The notes below the pieces were generated by a model. The model ran no database searches. It saw only the letters and a program-made list of their open reading frames with translations, and was not told the origin of the DNA. A stretch of 64,000 nt of DNA from Cohnella phaseoli (GTDB lineage: Bacteria; Bacillota; Bacilli; Paenibacillales; Paenibacillaceae), in assembly GCF_003386235.1 (NCBI RefSeq), contig NZ_QRDZ01000005.1:62001-126000 (forward strand), written 5' to 3'. Shown here one piece after another: positions 45,122 through 53,134 of this stretch. Position 1 is the stretch's first letter. Every line of letters begins with the position of its first letter. The position numbers and the translations under genes were made by a program.

Positions 45122-46123
45122 TCACTTGATTTTAACGATTACCTTGCCTTTGGCGCTACCGCTTTCCAGGTAATGAAGCGCCTGTCCGGCATCCTTCAAA
45201 TGGAACACTTTATCGATAACGGGCTTAATATGCCCTTGTTCAATAAGCTCTTTAATAATCCGCAATTGCGCCCCGCTCGACTTCATAAACAGAAAATGGT
45301 ACTTCGTACGGGTTTTCTTCTCCAGCGCAGCGAGCTTGCGGCTTACGAGGGACAAGACGGCCGTTTTCATCCAACCCAATTGGGCTTCTCTTCCGAATCT
45401 GGCGTTCGGCATGCCGGAGACGGAGACGATTTGTCCGCCCGGCTTCAGGATGCGGAATGATTTTTCCAAGGCTGTCCCGCCTAAAGTGTCAAAAACAGCG
45501 TCATACCCGGTAAGCTTCTCCTCGAAATTTTCTTTACGATAATTAATAATCAGATCGGCACCCATTGATTTGACCAAATCATAGCCTTTATCGCTGGCCG
45601 TCGTAGCGACAAAAGCGCCCATCCATTTCGCCAATTGAATAGCGAAGGTGCCTACGCCTCCCGAACCGGCGTGAATCAAAATTTTCTGACCCTTTTGCAG
45701 CTTTAGAATATCGGAAAAGGCTTGGTAAGTTGTAAGTCCGACCAACGGGATCGAGGCCGCTTCTTCAAAGCTTAGATTGTGCGGCTTCAGCGAAATGTCG
45801 TCCTCGTGAACGGCAATAAATTCGGCTAATGTGCCGATTCGGCTTTTGCGGGGTCTCCCGTAAACTTCGTCTCCGGGTTTGAACGCGTTCACCCGTTGGC
45901 CGACCTTGACGACAACTCCCGAGAAGTCGTTTCCCAGGATGAGAGGGAACTTATAGCTCAATAGAAGCTTCACTTTTCCTTCTTTGATTTTATAGTCGAT
46001 GGGATTCAAGCTGGCTGCATGGATTTCAACGAGCACATCGTGTTCTCCGACAGCAGGCATAGGTTGTTCGGTTACAATTAATGGAACGTCTTTTCCGTAT
46101 TTCTCGATGATTGCGGCTTTCAT
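45122..46123 (-). CDS. NADPH-dependent quinone oxidoreductase-like (MDR superfamily)
   Basis: A 333-residue MDR reductase of the quinone reductase branch, lacking zinc ligands: HAASLNPIDYKIKEGKVKLL, PLILGNDFSGVVVKVGQRV, FEEAASIPLVGLTTYQAF, and the dinucleotide motif ILIHAGSGGVGTFAIQLAKWMGA. It likely reduces quinones or enones with NADPH. The promoter region bears an inverted repeat (ATTGGTT-N10-AACCAAT) also found, in weaker form, upstream of the neighbouring ArsR-type gene. ATG at 46123 follows AATAGGAGTG. It lies downstream of the ArsR gene on the same strand. Confidence 0.9.
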   Translation of the reverse strand: MKAAIIEKYGKDVPLIVTEQPMPAVGEHDVLVEIHAASLNPIDYKIKEGKVKLLLSYKFPLILGNDFSGVVVKVGQRVNAFKPGDEVYGRPRKSRIGTLAEFIAVHEDDISLKPHNLSFEEAASIPLVGLTTYQAFSDILKLQKGQKILIHAGSGGVGTFAIQLAKWMGAFVATTASDKGYDLVKSMGADLIINYRKENFEEKLTGYDAVFDTLGGTALEKSFRILKPGGQIVSVSGMPNARFGREAQLGWMKTAVLSLVSRKLAALEKKTRTKYHFLFMKSSGAQLRIIKELIEQGHIKPVIDKVFHLKDAGQALHYLESGSAKGKVIVKIK

Positions 46124-46147
46124 GATCCAATCACTCCTATTATGATT

Positions 46148-46171
46148 ATTGGTTTAAACTAATGAACCAAT
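46148..46171. promoter_or_regulatory. Putative ArsR-type operator upstream of the reductase
   Basis: ATTGGTT and AACCAAT form 7-bp perfect arms around a 10-bp spacer, 25-48 bp upstream of the reductase start. A similar sequence (17 of 24 bases) overlaps the promoter of the ArsR-type gene, so both are likely bound by that repressor. Confidence 0.55.
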
Positions 46172-46234
46172 CGTGCGAAAAAAAATCTTCTCCAAAGAGT
46201 ATTTCCCGTAAGTGAGCGGGTAGTCATTGAATAG

Positions 46235-46558
46235 TCATTGAGCTCCGTTGCACTCGGCCTCAACGGCGGTAATTAGCGATTTGAGTTGTTCCAACGGCTT
46301 GCGTAGAGTTAATACATAATAATTTTCTACGCCTTTTTTTTCCAAAGCAATAAAACCGGACTGCTTCAACACCTTTAGATGATGGGAGACGGCCGGTCGG
46401 GACAGGTCGATGTGGCTCGAGATCGCGTTAACGTTAAGCCCCGATTTGTTTTGCGCGAGTAGCATAATAATGGCTTGACGATTCTCGTCGGTCAACACTT
46501 CGAGCAGAGGAATACACTCTTTGAACTGTTGCAGCGTGTGTTCGGTTTTCTGGCTCAT
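46235..46558 (-). CDS. ArsR-family winged-helix repressor
   Basis: A 107-residue ArsR/SmtB protein: LLEVLTDENRQAIIMLLAQ, the HTH NAISSHIDLSRPAVSHHLKVLKQSG and beta-wing FIALEKKGVENYYVL. There are no CxC or CxxC metal-binding cysteines in the recognition region; the single cysteines (EC...) do not form the classical ArsR metal site, so an organic or redox signal is more likely. The start at 46558 follows AAGGGTGG. A -10 TATAAT and a TTGATT -35 precede it on the minus strand. The neighbouring reductase gene with the same operator is its probable target. Confidence 0.9.
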   Translation of the reverse strand: MSQKTEHTLQQFKECIPLLEVLTDENRQAIIMLLAQNKSGLNVNAISSHIDLSRPAVSHHLKVLKQSGFIALEKKGVENYYVLTLRKPLEQLKSLITAVEAECNGAQ

Positions 46559-46576
46559 ATGACCACCCTTTCGTTC

Positions 46577-46627
46577 ATTGGTTTAATCCGTTGAACATAA
46601 TTATAATCATTCGCTTACAAAAATCAA
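46577..46627 (-). promoter_or_regulatory. Promoter and putative operator of the ArsR-type gene
   Basis: On the minus strand TTGATT (46627-46622), 16-bp spacer, TATAAT (46605-46600), followed by ATTGGTT..GAACA (46577-46597), the weak version of the operator near 46150. The repressor would therefore cover the start of transcription and regulate itself. Confidence 0.5.
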
Positions 46628-46630
46628 GCA

Positions 46631-46674
46631 ACAAAAGGCGTGTCAAATTGATAGTCAATTTGCACGCCTTTTGT
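46631..46674. terminator. Strong bidirectional intrinsic terminator
   Basis: ACAAAAGGCGTG(T)CAAATTG and CAATTTG(C)ACGCCTTTTGT form an 18-bp stem with one mismatch and a 5-nt loop. Flanking A and T runs serve both strands. It ends the CAP-domain gene on the minus strand. Confidence 0.9.
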
Positions 46675-46718
46675 TCATGATTCAGCAATCCATGGAGCCA
46701 TGGACGGTATAAACTCGA

Positions 46719-47468
46719 TTACGAAATAAATTCCTGAACCCATACGCCGTTGTAATAAGCGACGCCGATCGTCGTAAAGTTGGCGCTCAGGATGTTGGCG
46801 CGGTGGCCCGGGCTGTTCATCCAGGCGTTCATGACCTCTTGCGGAGTGCGCTGGCCTTTAGCGATATTTTCTCCCGCATAACGATAATTAATTCCGTATT
46901 TTTTCATCATATCGAACGGCGAGCCGTAAGTCGGCGAATTGTGGTCAAAGTAACCGTTGTTGTACATGTCTTTCGCTTTGTCCAGCGCCATCTTCGTCAA
47001 TGTGGCGTTCGTGGCGGCCAGTGGCTTCAAGCCTGCTTTCGCCCGTTCTTGGTTAACGAGCGTGACAACCTGCGTCGCGAAGGCCGAGTTGGACACTTCC
47101 GAGCCCGTATTGCCGCTACCCGTATTTCCCGTATTCCCGGTATTTCCGGTGTTTCCTGTGTTACCAGAGCCAGCATTGCCGTTATTGCCTGTGTTAGGCG
47201 TCGAAGGCTTAGAGGGTTGGGACGGCTTGCTAGGATTCGTCACCTGGCCGTTGCCCGTATTGCCCGGATATTGCCCCTGCATAATTTGCTGCAGCAAAGA
47301 ATTGAAATCTATGCCGAACCGTCCGGCGAGCTGCGCCAGTTGGTCTTGTGTGATGACGTTGCCTACAGGTGCTGCGGACGCCGCTCCTGCTCCTACGGGA
47401 ACGGAGATCGCGAGCGCCAACGTACCCAGCATCAGAGATTTCTTCAAACCTTTTGCGTTGAACTTCAT
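46719..47468 (-). CDS. Secreted CAP (SCP/YkwD-like) protein
   Basis: A 249-residue secreted protein: signal peptide (KKSLMLGTLALAISVPVGAGA, cleavage about residue 33), a linker with GNTGNTGNTG repeats (about 95-125), and a C-terminal CAP domain with VVTLVNQERAKAGLKPL, DHNSPTYGSPFDMMKKYGI, RYAGENIAKGQRTP and WMNSPGHRANILS. CAP proteins of Bacillales (YkwD) act in the envelope or spore coat; activity is not established. ATG 47468 is chosen because GGGAGG lies 10 nt upstream; the frame extends 12 codons further upstream but that stretch is not signal-like. Confidence 0.92.
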   Translation of the reverse strand: MKFNAKGLKKSLMLGTLALAISVPVGAGAASAAPVGNVITQDQLAQLAGRFGIDFNSLLQQIMQGQYPGNTGNGQVTNPSKPSQPSKPSTPNTGNNGNAGSGNTGNTGNTGNTGNTGSGNTGSEVSNSAFATQVVTLVNQERAKAGLKPLAATNATLTKMALDKAKDMYNNGYFDHNSPTYGSPFDMMKKYGINYRYAGENIAKGQRTPQEVMNAWMNSPGHRANILSANFTTIGVAYYNGVWVQEFIS

Positions 47469-47651
47469 GAATCTGTTTCCTCCCTTTGGCTTGGAATATC
47501 TCAAAGTCTATCAGCCTGATCGGGCGAAAACATGCTATAAAATCTGCCATTCGAAATTATGAGAATCGCCAAACAAGCTGCGCCAAGGCGTCAACGCCAA
47601 AAATAATATTATTCTCATAAAGCCGTTCGGCAGGAGAATTCATCGAAAAAA

Positions 47652-47667
47652 GCGAATGTATATTCGC
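47652..47667. promoter_or_regulatory. Dyad GCGAAT-GTAT-ATTCGC upstream of the VOC fusion
   Basis: A perfect 6-bp inverted repeat with a 4-nt centre, 24 bp upstream of the VOC fusion start and downstream of the shared intergenic region. A transcription-factor site is likely; the regulator is unknown. An ATG inside it is an unlikely gene start. Confidence 0.4.
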
Positions 47668-47691
47668 ATATATAGGAAGGAGAATGCGAAA

Positions 47692-48951
47692 ATGATATTG
47701 GAAACCCGCATCGTCTGGAAAGAACCTTTCAAAGCAGTGGGACAGAAGATCCGCTATAAGCCGAGTCGGGATATTGCCCCTTCGGAAAATGAAATAGCTC
47801 GATTATGGCAGCGCTTTAATCCTCGCTGCGATGAAATTCCACACAAGAATGGCGAATGTTACGGGTTATGTATCATTGAGCCGGACATGCACCCCGGCGA
47901 CGCGTTCGACTATGTCGCAGCTGTCGGCGTTACCGCCTTCGCGGACATTCCGGAAGGGATGGTTGCGGACACGTTCGAGGGAGGACTGTACGCGGTAGTG
48001 ACGCGAAAAGGGCCGATCGACGAGTTGGGCGCGACGTTCGATTATTATCACGGGGAATGGCTGCCGAACTCGGAGTACACCTGCAGGGCGGGGGCCGAGG
48101 TCGAGTTTTACGACAGTCGTTATTTGGGCAACGACAACCCCGAATCGGTCATGGAGCTGTGGTTTCCGATACGCAGCAAGCGGGAGCTCCCGATCGAGAA
48201 CCGGGTGGCGAGCCTGTTCGTTCATGTGTCGGATCTGCGGAGAGCGGCCGAATGGTATTCGCAGTTGCTCGGACTGCCGCTTATCGAAGAGCGCCTGAAC
48301 GGAGGTCCTGTGTACTGGCTCAGTCTGCCCGGCACGGGAATCGTGCTCGATTCCGATGCCTACAATCGGCAGAATCCGGACTGGCGAGAGGAGATGCAGC
48401 CGCTGTTCATGCTGGCGGTCCCGGAGATCGACGAAGCCTATGCCTATGTTGTCGAGAGAACGCAAGTATTCGGCGAAATCGAGCGGCACGGAAGTATGGC
48501 TTATTTCAACTTCGCGGATTCGGAAGGCAACTCCGTCATGGCTTGCTGGAGCGCGGACGCGGGACGCGAGGATAGGTTGAACGGGGATAGTCCCGTAGCC
48601 GCTCAAATAGCCGGGGTGTTCGTCGACGTCACCGATATGCGCCGGGCGTCCGGCTGGTATACGGATTTGCTCGGACTGCCTCTGGACGAGGAACGCGCAT
48701 TGCAGGCGGTCTATTCCGTTCCGGTCGCGAAGGGAGCGGCGCTGCTTCTGGACTCGAATCGGCATGCGCAGGGGCAGAGCTTCTCGATTCGCTGCATGTT
48801 CGATACGAAGGATATTCAGACCGCTTGCGCTTATGCCGAGAAACAGGGATTTGAATTTCATAGCGGGATTGAGGACCACGGCGCCGTCGCGTTTTTCGTG
48901 CTGAAGGATCCGGACGGCAATCTGATTATGGTTTGCGAGTCGCGCGGGTAG
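47692..48951 (+). CDS. GyrI-like domain fused to two VOC (glyoxalase) domains
   Basis: A 419-residue cytoplasmic fusion. Residues 1 to about 160 resemble the GyrI/AraC-effector domain (LETRIVWKEPFKAVGQKIRY, GGLYAVVTRKGPIDELGATF, WLPNSEYTCRAGAEVEFYD). Then come two VOC modules in tandem: about 170-285 (ASLFVHVSDLRRAAEWYSQLLGLPL) and about 300-415 (AGVFVDVTDMRRASGWYTDLLGLPL .. FFVLKDPDGNLIMVCE). Metal ligands of glyoxalase I are only partly visible. Function is unknown; binding or detoxifying a small molecule is likely. ATG 47692 follows AAGGAG by 11 nt. Confidence 0.8.
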   Translation: MILETRIVWKEPFKAVGQKIRYKPSRDIAPSENEIARLWQRFNPRCDEIPHKNGECYGLCIIEPDMHPGDAFDYVAAVGVTAFADIPEGMVADTFEGGLYAVVTRKGPIDELGATFDYYHGEWLPNSEYTCRAGAEVEFYDSRYLGNDNPESVMELWFPIRSKRELPIENRVASLFVHVSDLRRAAEWYSQLLGLPLIEERLNGGPVYWLSLPGTGIVLDSDAYNRQNPDWREEMQPLFMLAVPEIDEAYAYVVERTQVFGEIERHGSMAYFNFADSEGNSVMACWSADAGREDRLNGDSPVAAQIAGVFVDVTDMRRASGWYTDLLGLPLDEERALQAVYSVPVAKGAALLLDSNRHAQGQSFSIRCMFDTKDIQTACAYAEKQGFEFHSGIEDHGAVAFFVLKDPDGNLIMVCESRG

Positions 48952-49018
48952 CTTAACAGTCGATTTATCGTCTTCCTAAGTGGGAGGTCATTTTTACAGT
49001 ATCCGATTGCGAACAATT

Positions 49019-49047
49019 TTGCATGTTCGGGCGCACCCCGATATAAT
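49019..49047 (+). promoter_or_regulatory. Sigma-A promoter of the thiL-tsaD operon
   Basis: TTGCAT at 49019-49024 and TATAAT at 49042-49047 with a 17-bp spacer. The expected start near 49055 argues against an ATG at 49058, which would be leaderless, and for the GTG at 49079. Confidence 0.75.
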
Positions 49048-49078
49048 TAGAGCAATAATGAGGAAATGGGGTAGCGCC

Positions 49079-50137
49079 GTGTCGTCATTGGACGAATTCG
49101 GCCGCATCCGCCTCTGGACGGAAGGGCGCCAGAAGGCCGATTTTCTGAGTCGCGCCGGCGTTGTGTGCGGCATTGGGGACGATGCGGCGGTCGTGGCGGG
49201 CGAAGGCTCGGGAAGCGAATGGCTCGTTGCCGCCGACGCGATGGTCGAGCAGGTTCACTTCCTCGACGAGACGATGGGGGAAGCCGATGTCGGCTTCAAG
49301 GCGCTGGCGGCCAATGTCAGCGATATTGCCGCAATGGGCGGCGAGCCGAAGTTCGCCCTCGTGTCCGTCTGCGTGCCCCCGGCCTGGAACGAGGAGCGGA
49401 TGCGGCGGCTGTACGACGGATTGTACGAATGCGCCGAGCGTTATGGAGTGGCCGTCATCGGAGGGGACACGACTTCCGCGCCGCGGGATCTTGTCGTAGC
49501 CGTCACGGCCATCGGTACGGTTGAAGCCGGGCGGGCGATCCGCCGCTCCGGGGCGAGGTCGGGGCAAATCGTGTTCCTGACCGGGCCGACGGGCCTGTCC
49601 GCTGCTGGGCTACATGCGCTGCAGCGGATTGGCGCCGCGGAAGGCGCGGAGCGAGCCAGACTGGCCGACCTGCTGCCTCAACGGCTGGTGCAGGCCCATC
49701 GTCGTCCCGTTCCGTCGGTGAAGGCGGGGCGGATTTTGGCGCAGATGGGCTGGGGCGCTTCTTTGAACGATGTCAGCGACGGCGTAGCCAGCGAAGCCTG
49801 GGAGATTGCCGAGGCGTCGCAGGTTAAACTGGTGTTGAAGGAGAAGCTGCTGCCCTTGTCCGGGGAACTTACTGCTTATGCGGGGGACAACGGGCTTCGA
49901 GCAGCCGATCTGGCGCTGTTCGGAGGCGAAGACTACGTGCTGCTCGGCACTGCGGACAAGAGCTGCGAGCAGGAGATGCGGGAGCGGCTGCGGGCGGAAG
50001 GCATTCCGCTGTTCGTCATCGGCGAGGTCGAGGCGGGTCAGCCGGGCGTGGAATTGGAATCGGCCGATACCGGGCTGCGCAGGCCTTTGGCCAAGCGGGG
50101 CTACAATCATTTTTCCGAAGGGACTATGCAGACATGA
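49079..50137 (+). CDS. thiL: Thiamine-monophosphate kinase
   Basis: Phosphorylates thiamine monophosphate to thiamine diphosphate. The 352-residue protein has the PurM-like motifs GIGDDAAVV, VEQVHFLDETM, KALAANVSDIAAMGGEP, and the C-terminal SDGVASEAWEIAEAS with LFGGEDYVLL. GTG 49079 is preferred: GGGG lies 8 nt upstream and the reported family start is DEFGLIR-like (here DEFGRIRLW). An ATG at 49058 would sit 3 nt after the predicted transcription start. It is first in a plus-strand operon with the t6A genes and overlaps tsaE by four bases, as in Bacillus subtilis. Confidence 0.93.
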   Translation: MSSLDEFGRIRLWTEGRQKADFLSRAGVVCGIGDDAAVVAGEGSGSEWLVAADAMVEQVHFLDETMGEADVGFKALAANVSDIAAMGGEPKFALVSVCVPPAWNEERMRRLYDGLYECAERYGVAVIGGDTTSAPRDLVVAVTAIGTVEAGRAIRRSGARSGQIVFLTGPTGLSAAGLHALQRIGAAEGAERARLADLLPQRLVQAHRRPVPSVKAGRILAQMGWGASLNDVSDGVASEAWEIAEASQVKLVLKEKLLPLSGELTAYAGDNGLRAADLALFGGEDYVLLGTADKSCEQEMRERLRAEGIPLFVIGEVEAGQPGVELESADTGLRRPLAKRGYNHFSEGTMQT

Positions 50138-50652
50138 ATTCGAATGGAACGGGAGACCCGTCGAACCGATACGAGCTGGACATCGCCAGCGAGCGGGCCA
50201 CTGCCGCCTTCGCGGAGGCGCTGGCCGAATTGGCGTTTCCCGGAGCCGTGCTTGCGTTGGACGGGGATCTGGGCGCGGGGAAGACGCATTTCGCCAAAGC
50301 CTATGCGGCAGCGCTCGGCGTTGCGGGGATCGTGAACAGCCCGACCTTTACAATTATTAAAGAATATGAAGGAACGAAGCTTCCTTTCTACCATATGGAC
50401 GTCTACAGGCTGTCGCTGGAGGAAGCGGACGAGCTTGGACTGGACGAATATTTTCATGGGAACGGCGTAACGTTGGTAGAGTGGGCTTCGATTATCGAGC
50501 CGATATTGCCGCCCGAGCGGCTGCATCTTCGGCTTGAGACAACCGGCGCCGAGTCGCGGCGAATCGTCTGCCGTCCGGTAGGGCGGCCGTACGAAGCGTG
50601 GTGCGCTCGGCTTGGGCTCCGTCTGACGGAGGAAGGGGGACATTCAGCATGA
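50134..50652 (+). CDS. tsaE: tRNA threonylcarbamoyladenosine biosynthesis ATPase
   Basis: ATPase of the TsaBDE complex that makes t6A37 on ANN-decoding tRNAs. Walker A GDLGAGKTHFAKAYA, NSPTFTIIKEYEG (switch region), HMDVYRL and LVEWASIIEPILP are typical. The 172-residue length is normal; the N-terminus is slightly extended. ATG 50134 overlaps the thiL stop as ATGA; the start of tsaB overlaps its own stop in the same way, so this is a tightly coupled operon. Confidence 0.95.
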   Translation: MNSNGTGDPSNRYELDIASERATAAFAEALAELAFPGAVLALDGDLGAGKTHFAKAYAAALGVAGIVNSPTFTIIKEYEGTKLPFYHMDVYRLSLEEADELGLDEYFHGNGVTLVEWASIIEPILPPERLHLRLETTGAESRRIVCRPVGRPYEAWCARLGLRLTEEGGHSA

Positions 50653-51446
50653 AAATAGACGAGGAATTGATCGGAGACAGCGGTTCCGTCACGGTGCTTG
50701 CCTTCGATACGTCGACCGCCGCTTTCTCCGCCGCAATCGTCAGGGATGGTTCGCGCGTCGACTCTGTCGCCTCCTTCGCCGAACGCAATCATTCGGTGCG
50801 GATTTTGTCGGAGATCAAGGAGCTGCTGAGCAGGAACGGCATGACGGGCGCTGACATCGACGCGATCGTCGTAGGGCAGGGCCCGGGTTCCTATACGGGC
50901 GTGCGAATTGCGGTCACAGCTGCCAAAACGCTTGCCTGGACGTGGAGAAAACCGCTGCTCGGCGTCTCGACGCTGGAAGCGCTGGCGCTCGGAGCCTGGC
51001 GCAAGCTGCGGGAGGAAAACGAGGACATGGCGGACGATCTGGACGTCTGGATCGTGCCGATTCTGGACGCAAGGAGAGGCCAAGTCTATACTTCCCGATA
51101 CGCGACCGATCATTCCGGCGGCTGGCGGACGATCGATGCCGACGCAATCCGTCTCATCGTCGAATGGGCGGAAGAGATCGAAGACGAAGGCACGGAGGAT
51201 TCTCAGGTGGCGGCGATCTGGTTCGTCGGTGAGACGGAACCTCATCAGGCCGCGATCGAGGCTGCGGAGCAATCCGGAACGAGGCTGCGGACGCTTGCTT
51301 GGGATATGGACGCGACGGCGCTTGGGCTGCTCGGGGAACTGAGGTTCCGTCTGGGAGAGCGGGATGACATCCATTCGTTCGCTCCGAATTATACGCAGTT
51401 GGCCGAAGCGGAAGCGAAGCTGCTGGCAGCGTCGCAGGGAGAGTGA
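50649..51446 (+). CDS. tsaB: tRNA threonylcarbamoyladenosine biosynthesis protein TsaB
   Basis: Non-catalytic scaffold of the TsaBD dimer, with an actin-like fold: VLAFDTSTAAFSAAIV, HSVRILSEIKELLS, IDAIVVGQGPGSYTGVRIAV. 265 residues; the N-terminus has a short extension (MKIDEELIGDSG) not usual in the family, and the C-terminal part is variable. ATG 50649 overlaps the tsaE stop as ATGA. It precedes rimI and tsaD. Confidence 0.95.
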   Translation: MKIDEELIGDSGSVTVLAFDTSTAAFSAAIVRDGSRVDSVASFAERNHSVRILSEIKELLSRNGMTGADIDAIVVGQGPGSYTGVRIAVTAAKTLAWTWRKPLLGVSTLEALALGAWRKLREENEDMADDLDVWIVPILDARRGQVYTSRYATDHSGGWRTIDADAIRLIVEWAEEIEDEGTEDSQVAAIWFVGETEPHQAAIEAAEQSGTRLRTLAWDMDATALGLLGELRFRLGERDDIHSFAPNYTQLAEAEAKLLAASQGE

Positions 51447-51450
51447 CGAG

Positions 51451-51945
51451 ATGGAATACCGTTTAATGAAGTTGGACGATATCGCCGCGATCGTGGAGAT
51501 CGAACAGGAAGTCTTTACGGCCCCGTGGACGGCCGAAGCGTTTCGCAACGAACTGACGAACAACATGTTCGCCAAGTACATGGTGCTGGAGATGGACGGC
51601 GACGTCGCGGGCTACGGAGGGATGTGGCTCATTATTGACGAGGCCCATGTGACAAACATTGCTCTTCGGTCGCAATATCAAGGGCAAGGCTACGGCAAAG
51701 CGCTGCTGCGCGAGCTAATGAAGACGGCAAGTTACCTCGGAGCCCGGCGCATGACGCTGGAGGTGAGGGTGTCCAATGAGAGAGCTCAGTCTCTCTATCG
51801 AAAAATGGGCTTTGCTCCATCGGGAGTGCGCCCGAATTATTACTCGGACAATATGGAAGATGCGCTCATTATGTGGGCGGATCTGATTCCTGATAATAGA
51901 GGAGAGTCGGAGACGGCGGGAACGTTGGAAGGGGGAGAGGCATGA
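51451..51945 (+). CDS. rimI: Ribosomal protein N-terminal-alanine acetyltransferase family
   Basis: A 164-residue GNAT enzyme: EYRLMKLDDIAAIVEIEQEV, acetyl-CoA loop RSQYQGQGYGKALL (QGQGxG) and the downstream TLEVRVSNERAQSLYRKMGF. In this operon position it is RimI, which acetylates S18 or other proteins. ATG 51451 has AGGGAGAG 7-8 nt upstream. It overlaps tsaD by four bases. Confidence 0.92.
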   Translation: MEYRLMKLDDIAAIVEIEQEVFTAPWTAEAFRNELTNNMFAKYMVLEMDGDVAGYGGMWLIIDEAHVTNIALRSQYQGQGYGKALLRELMKTASYLGARRMTLEVRVSNERAQSLYRKMGFAPSGVRPNYYSDNMEDALIMWADLIPDNRGESETAGTLEGGEA

Positions 51946-52985
51946 GCGCGCAATCGAACGAAGCGACGGAAGGCGGCCTGCTGCTGGCGATCGAGACAAG
52001 CTGCGACGAGACGTCCGTAGCCGTCGTGCGGGGCGGCCGCGAAGTGCTGTCTAACGTCGTCTCCAGCCAGATCGACACGCACCGGCAGTTCGGCGGAGTC
52101 GTGCCGGAGATTGCTTCGCGCAAGCATGTCGAGTCGATCACGATCATTATTGAAGAGGCGGTGCGCGAAGCGGGCATCCGTCTGGAGGATATCGACGCCG
52201 TGGCGGTTACGCAAGGCCCCGGCTTGATCGGGGCGCTGCTCGTCGGCGTTGTTGCCGCGAAGAGCTTGGCGCTGGCGCTTGACGTGCCATTGATCGGGAC
52301 GCACCATATCGCTGGGCACATTTACGCGAATCGGCTTATTGGAGAGATTTTGTATCCCTCCCTCGCGCTTGTCGTCTCCGGGGGCCATACGGAGATCGTG
52401 CTGCTCGAAGCGGAAGGGAAGTTTCGCATCATCGGCAGGACGCGCGACGACGCGGTCGGGGAAGCCTACGATAAAGTCGCCAGAGCTTTGAAGTTTCCGT
52501 ATCCGGGAGGGCCGCATGTCGATAAGCTGGCTCAGGAGGCGACGGAGGAAATCGTGCTGCCGCGTTCGTGGCTGGAGCCGGACTCGTACGATTTCAGCTT
52601 CAGCGGGTTGAAATCCGCCGTGCTGGCGGAAATCAACCGTTCGCGGATGAAGGGCGAATCGCCGGATTTCTCGGCGCTTGCCAGAGGGTTTCAGCAGTCG
52701 GTGATCGATGTCGTCACCGGCAAAGCGATTCGCGCGGCGAAGGAGTTCGGCGCACGCCAGATGATGCTATGCGGCGGAGTTGCGGCTAACCGCGGCTTGC
52801 GCGAACGGCTCGCCGCGCTGTGCGAGGAGGCGGACCTTCCGCTGTTAATACCGCCGCATAATCTGTGCACCGACAACGCAGCGATGATTGCCGCCGCCGC
52901 CGACCTGAAATGGCGCCACGGGCAGTTCTCGTCGCTCGATCTGAAAGCCGAAGCGGTCATGTCCTTGGAGGACTGGTCGCTATAA
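51942..52985 (+). CDS. tsaD: tRNA N6-threonylcarbamoyladenosine transferase
   Basis: Catalytic subunit (Gcp/YgjD) for t6A37 transfer. Motifs: LLAIETSCDETSVAVV (N-terminal phosphate-binding), the metal-binding GTHHIAGHIYANRL (HxxxH), LALVVSGGHTEI, GEAYDKVAR and the C-terminal LCGGVAANRGLRERL. 347 residues, the normal length. It ends the thiL-tsaE-tsaB-rimI operon and is followed by a terminator. In Bacillus subtilis the neighbouring gene is the ABC-F gene ydiF; here an AraC-type gene, tRNA-Asp and gluQ-RS lie between. Confidence 0.97.
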   Translation: MSAQSNEATEGGLLLAIETSCDETSVAVVRGGREVLSNVVSSQIDTHRQFGGVVPEIASRKHVESITIIIEEAVREAGIRLEDIDAVAVTQGPGLIGALLVGVVAAKSLALALDVPLIGTHHIAGHIYANRLIGEILYPSLALVVSGGHTEIVLLEAEGKFRIIGRTRDDAVGEAYDKVARALKFPYPGGPHVDKLAQEATEEIVLPRSWLEPDSYDFSFSGLKSAVLAEINRSRMKGESPDFSALARGFQQSVIDVVTGKAIRAAKEFGARQMMLCGGVAANRGLRERLAALCEEADLPLLIPPHNLCTDNAAMIAAAADLKWRHGQFSSLDLKAEAVMSLEDWSL

Positions 52986-52988
52986 ATC

Positions 52989-53050
52989 GCCATCTTCGGC
53001 AATCGTTCTTCCTCATTGCAGGAGGGCGATTGCTCGGGGATGGCTTTTTT
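52989..53050 (+). terminator. Intrinsic terminator of the thiL-tsaD operon
   Basis: GCCATC and GCAATCG pair with CGATTGC and GATGGC around a 20-nt loop, followed by TTTTTT. It lies 4 bp past the tsaD stop. Confidence 0.85.
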
Positions 53051-53134
53051 CTTTCTCAAGGGGAGATGAGCAAGAACGGTCAAAACGGCGTGCCAGGCGG
53101 CATGTACAATAAAGTCAGAAAGGAGGAACCAACG

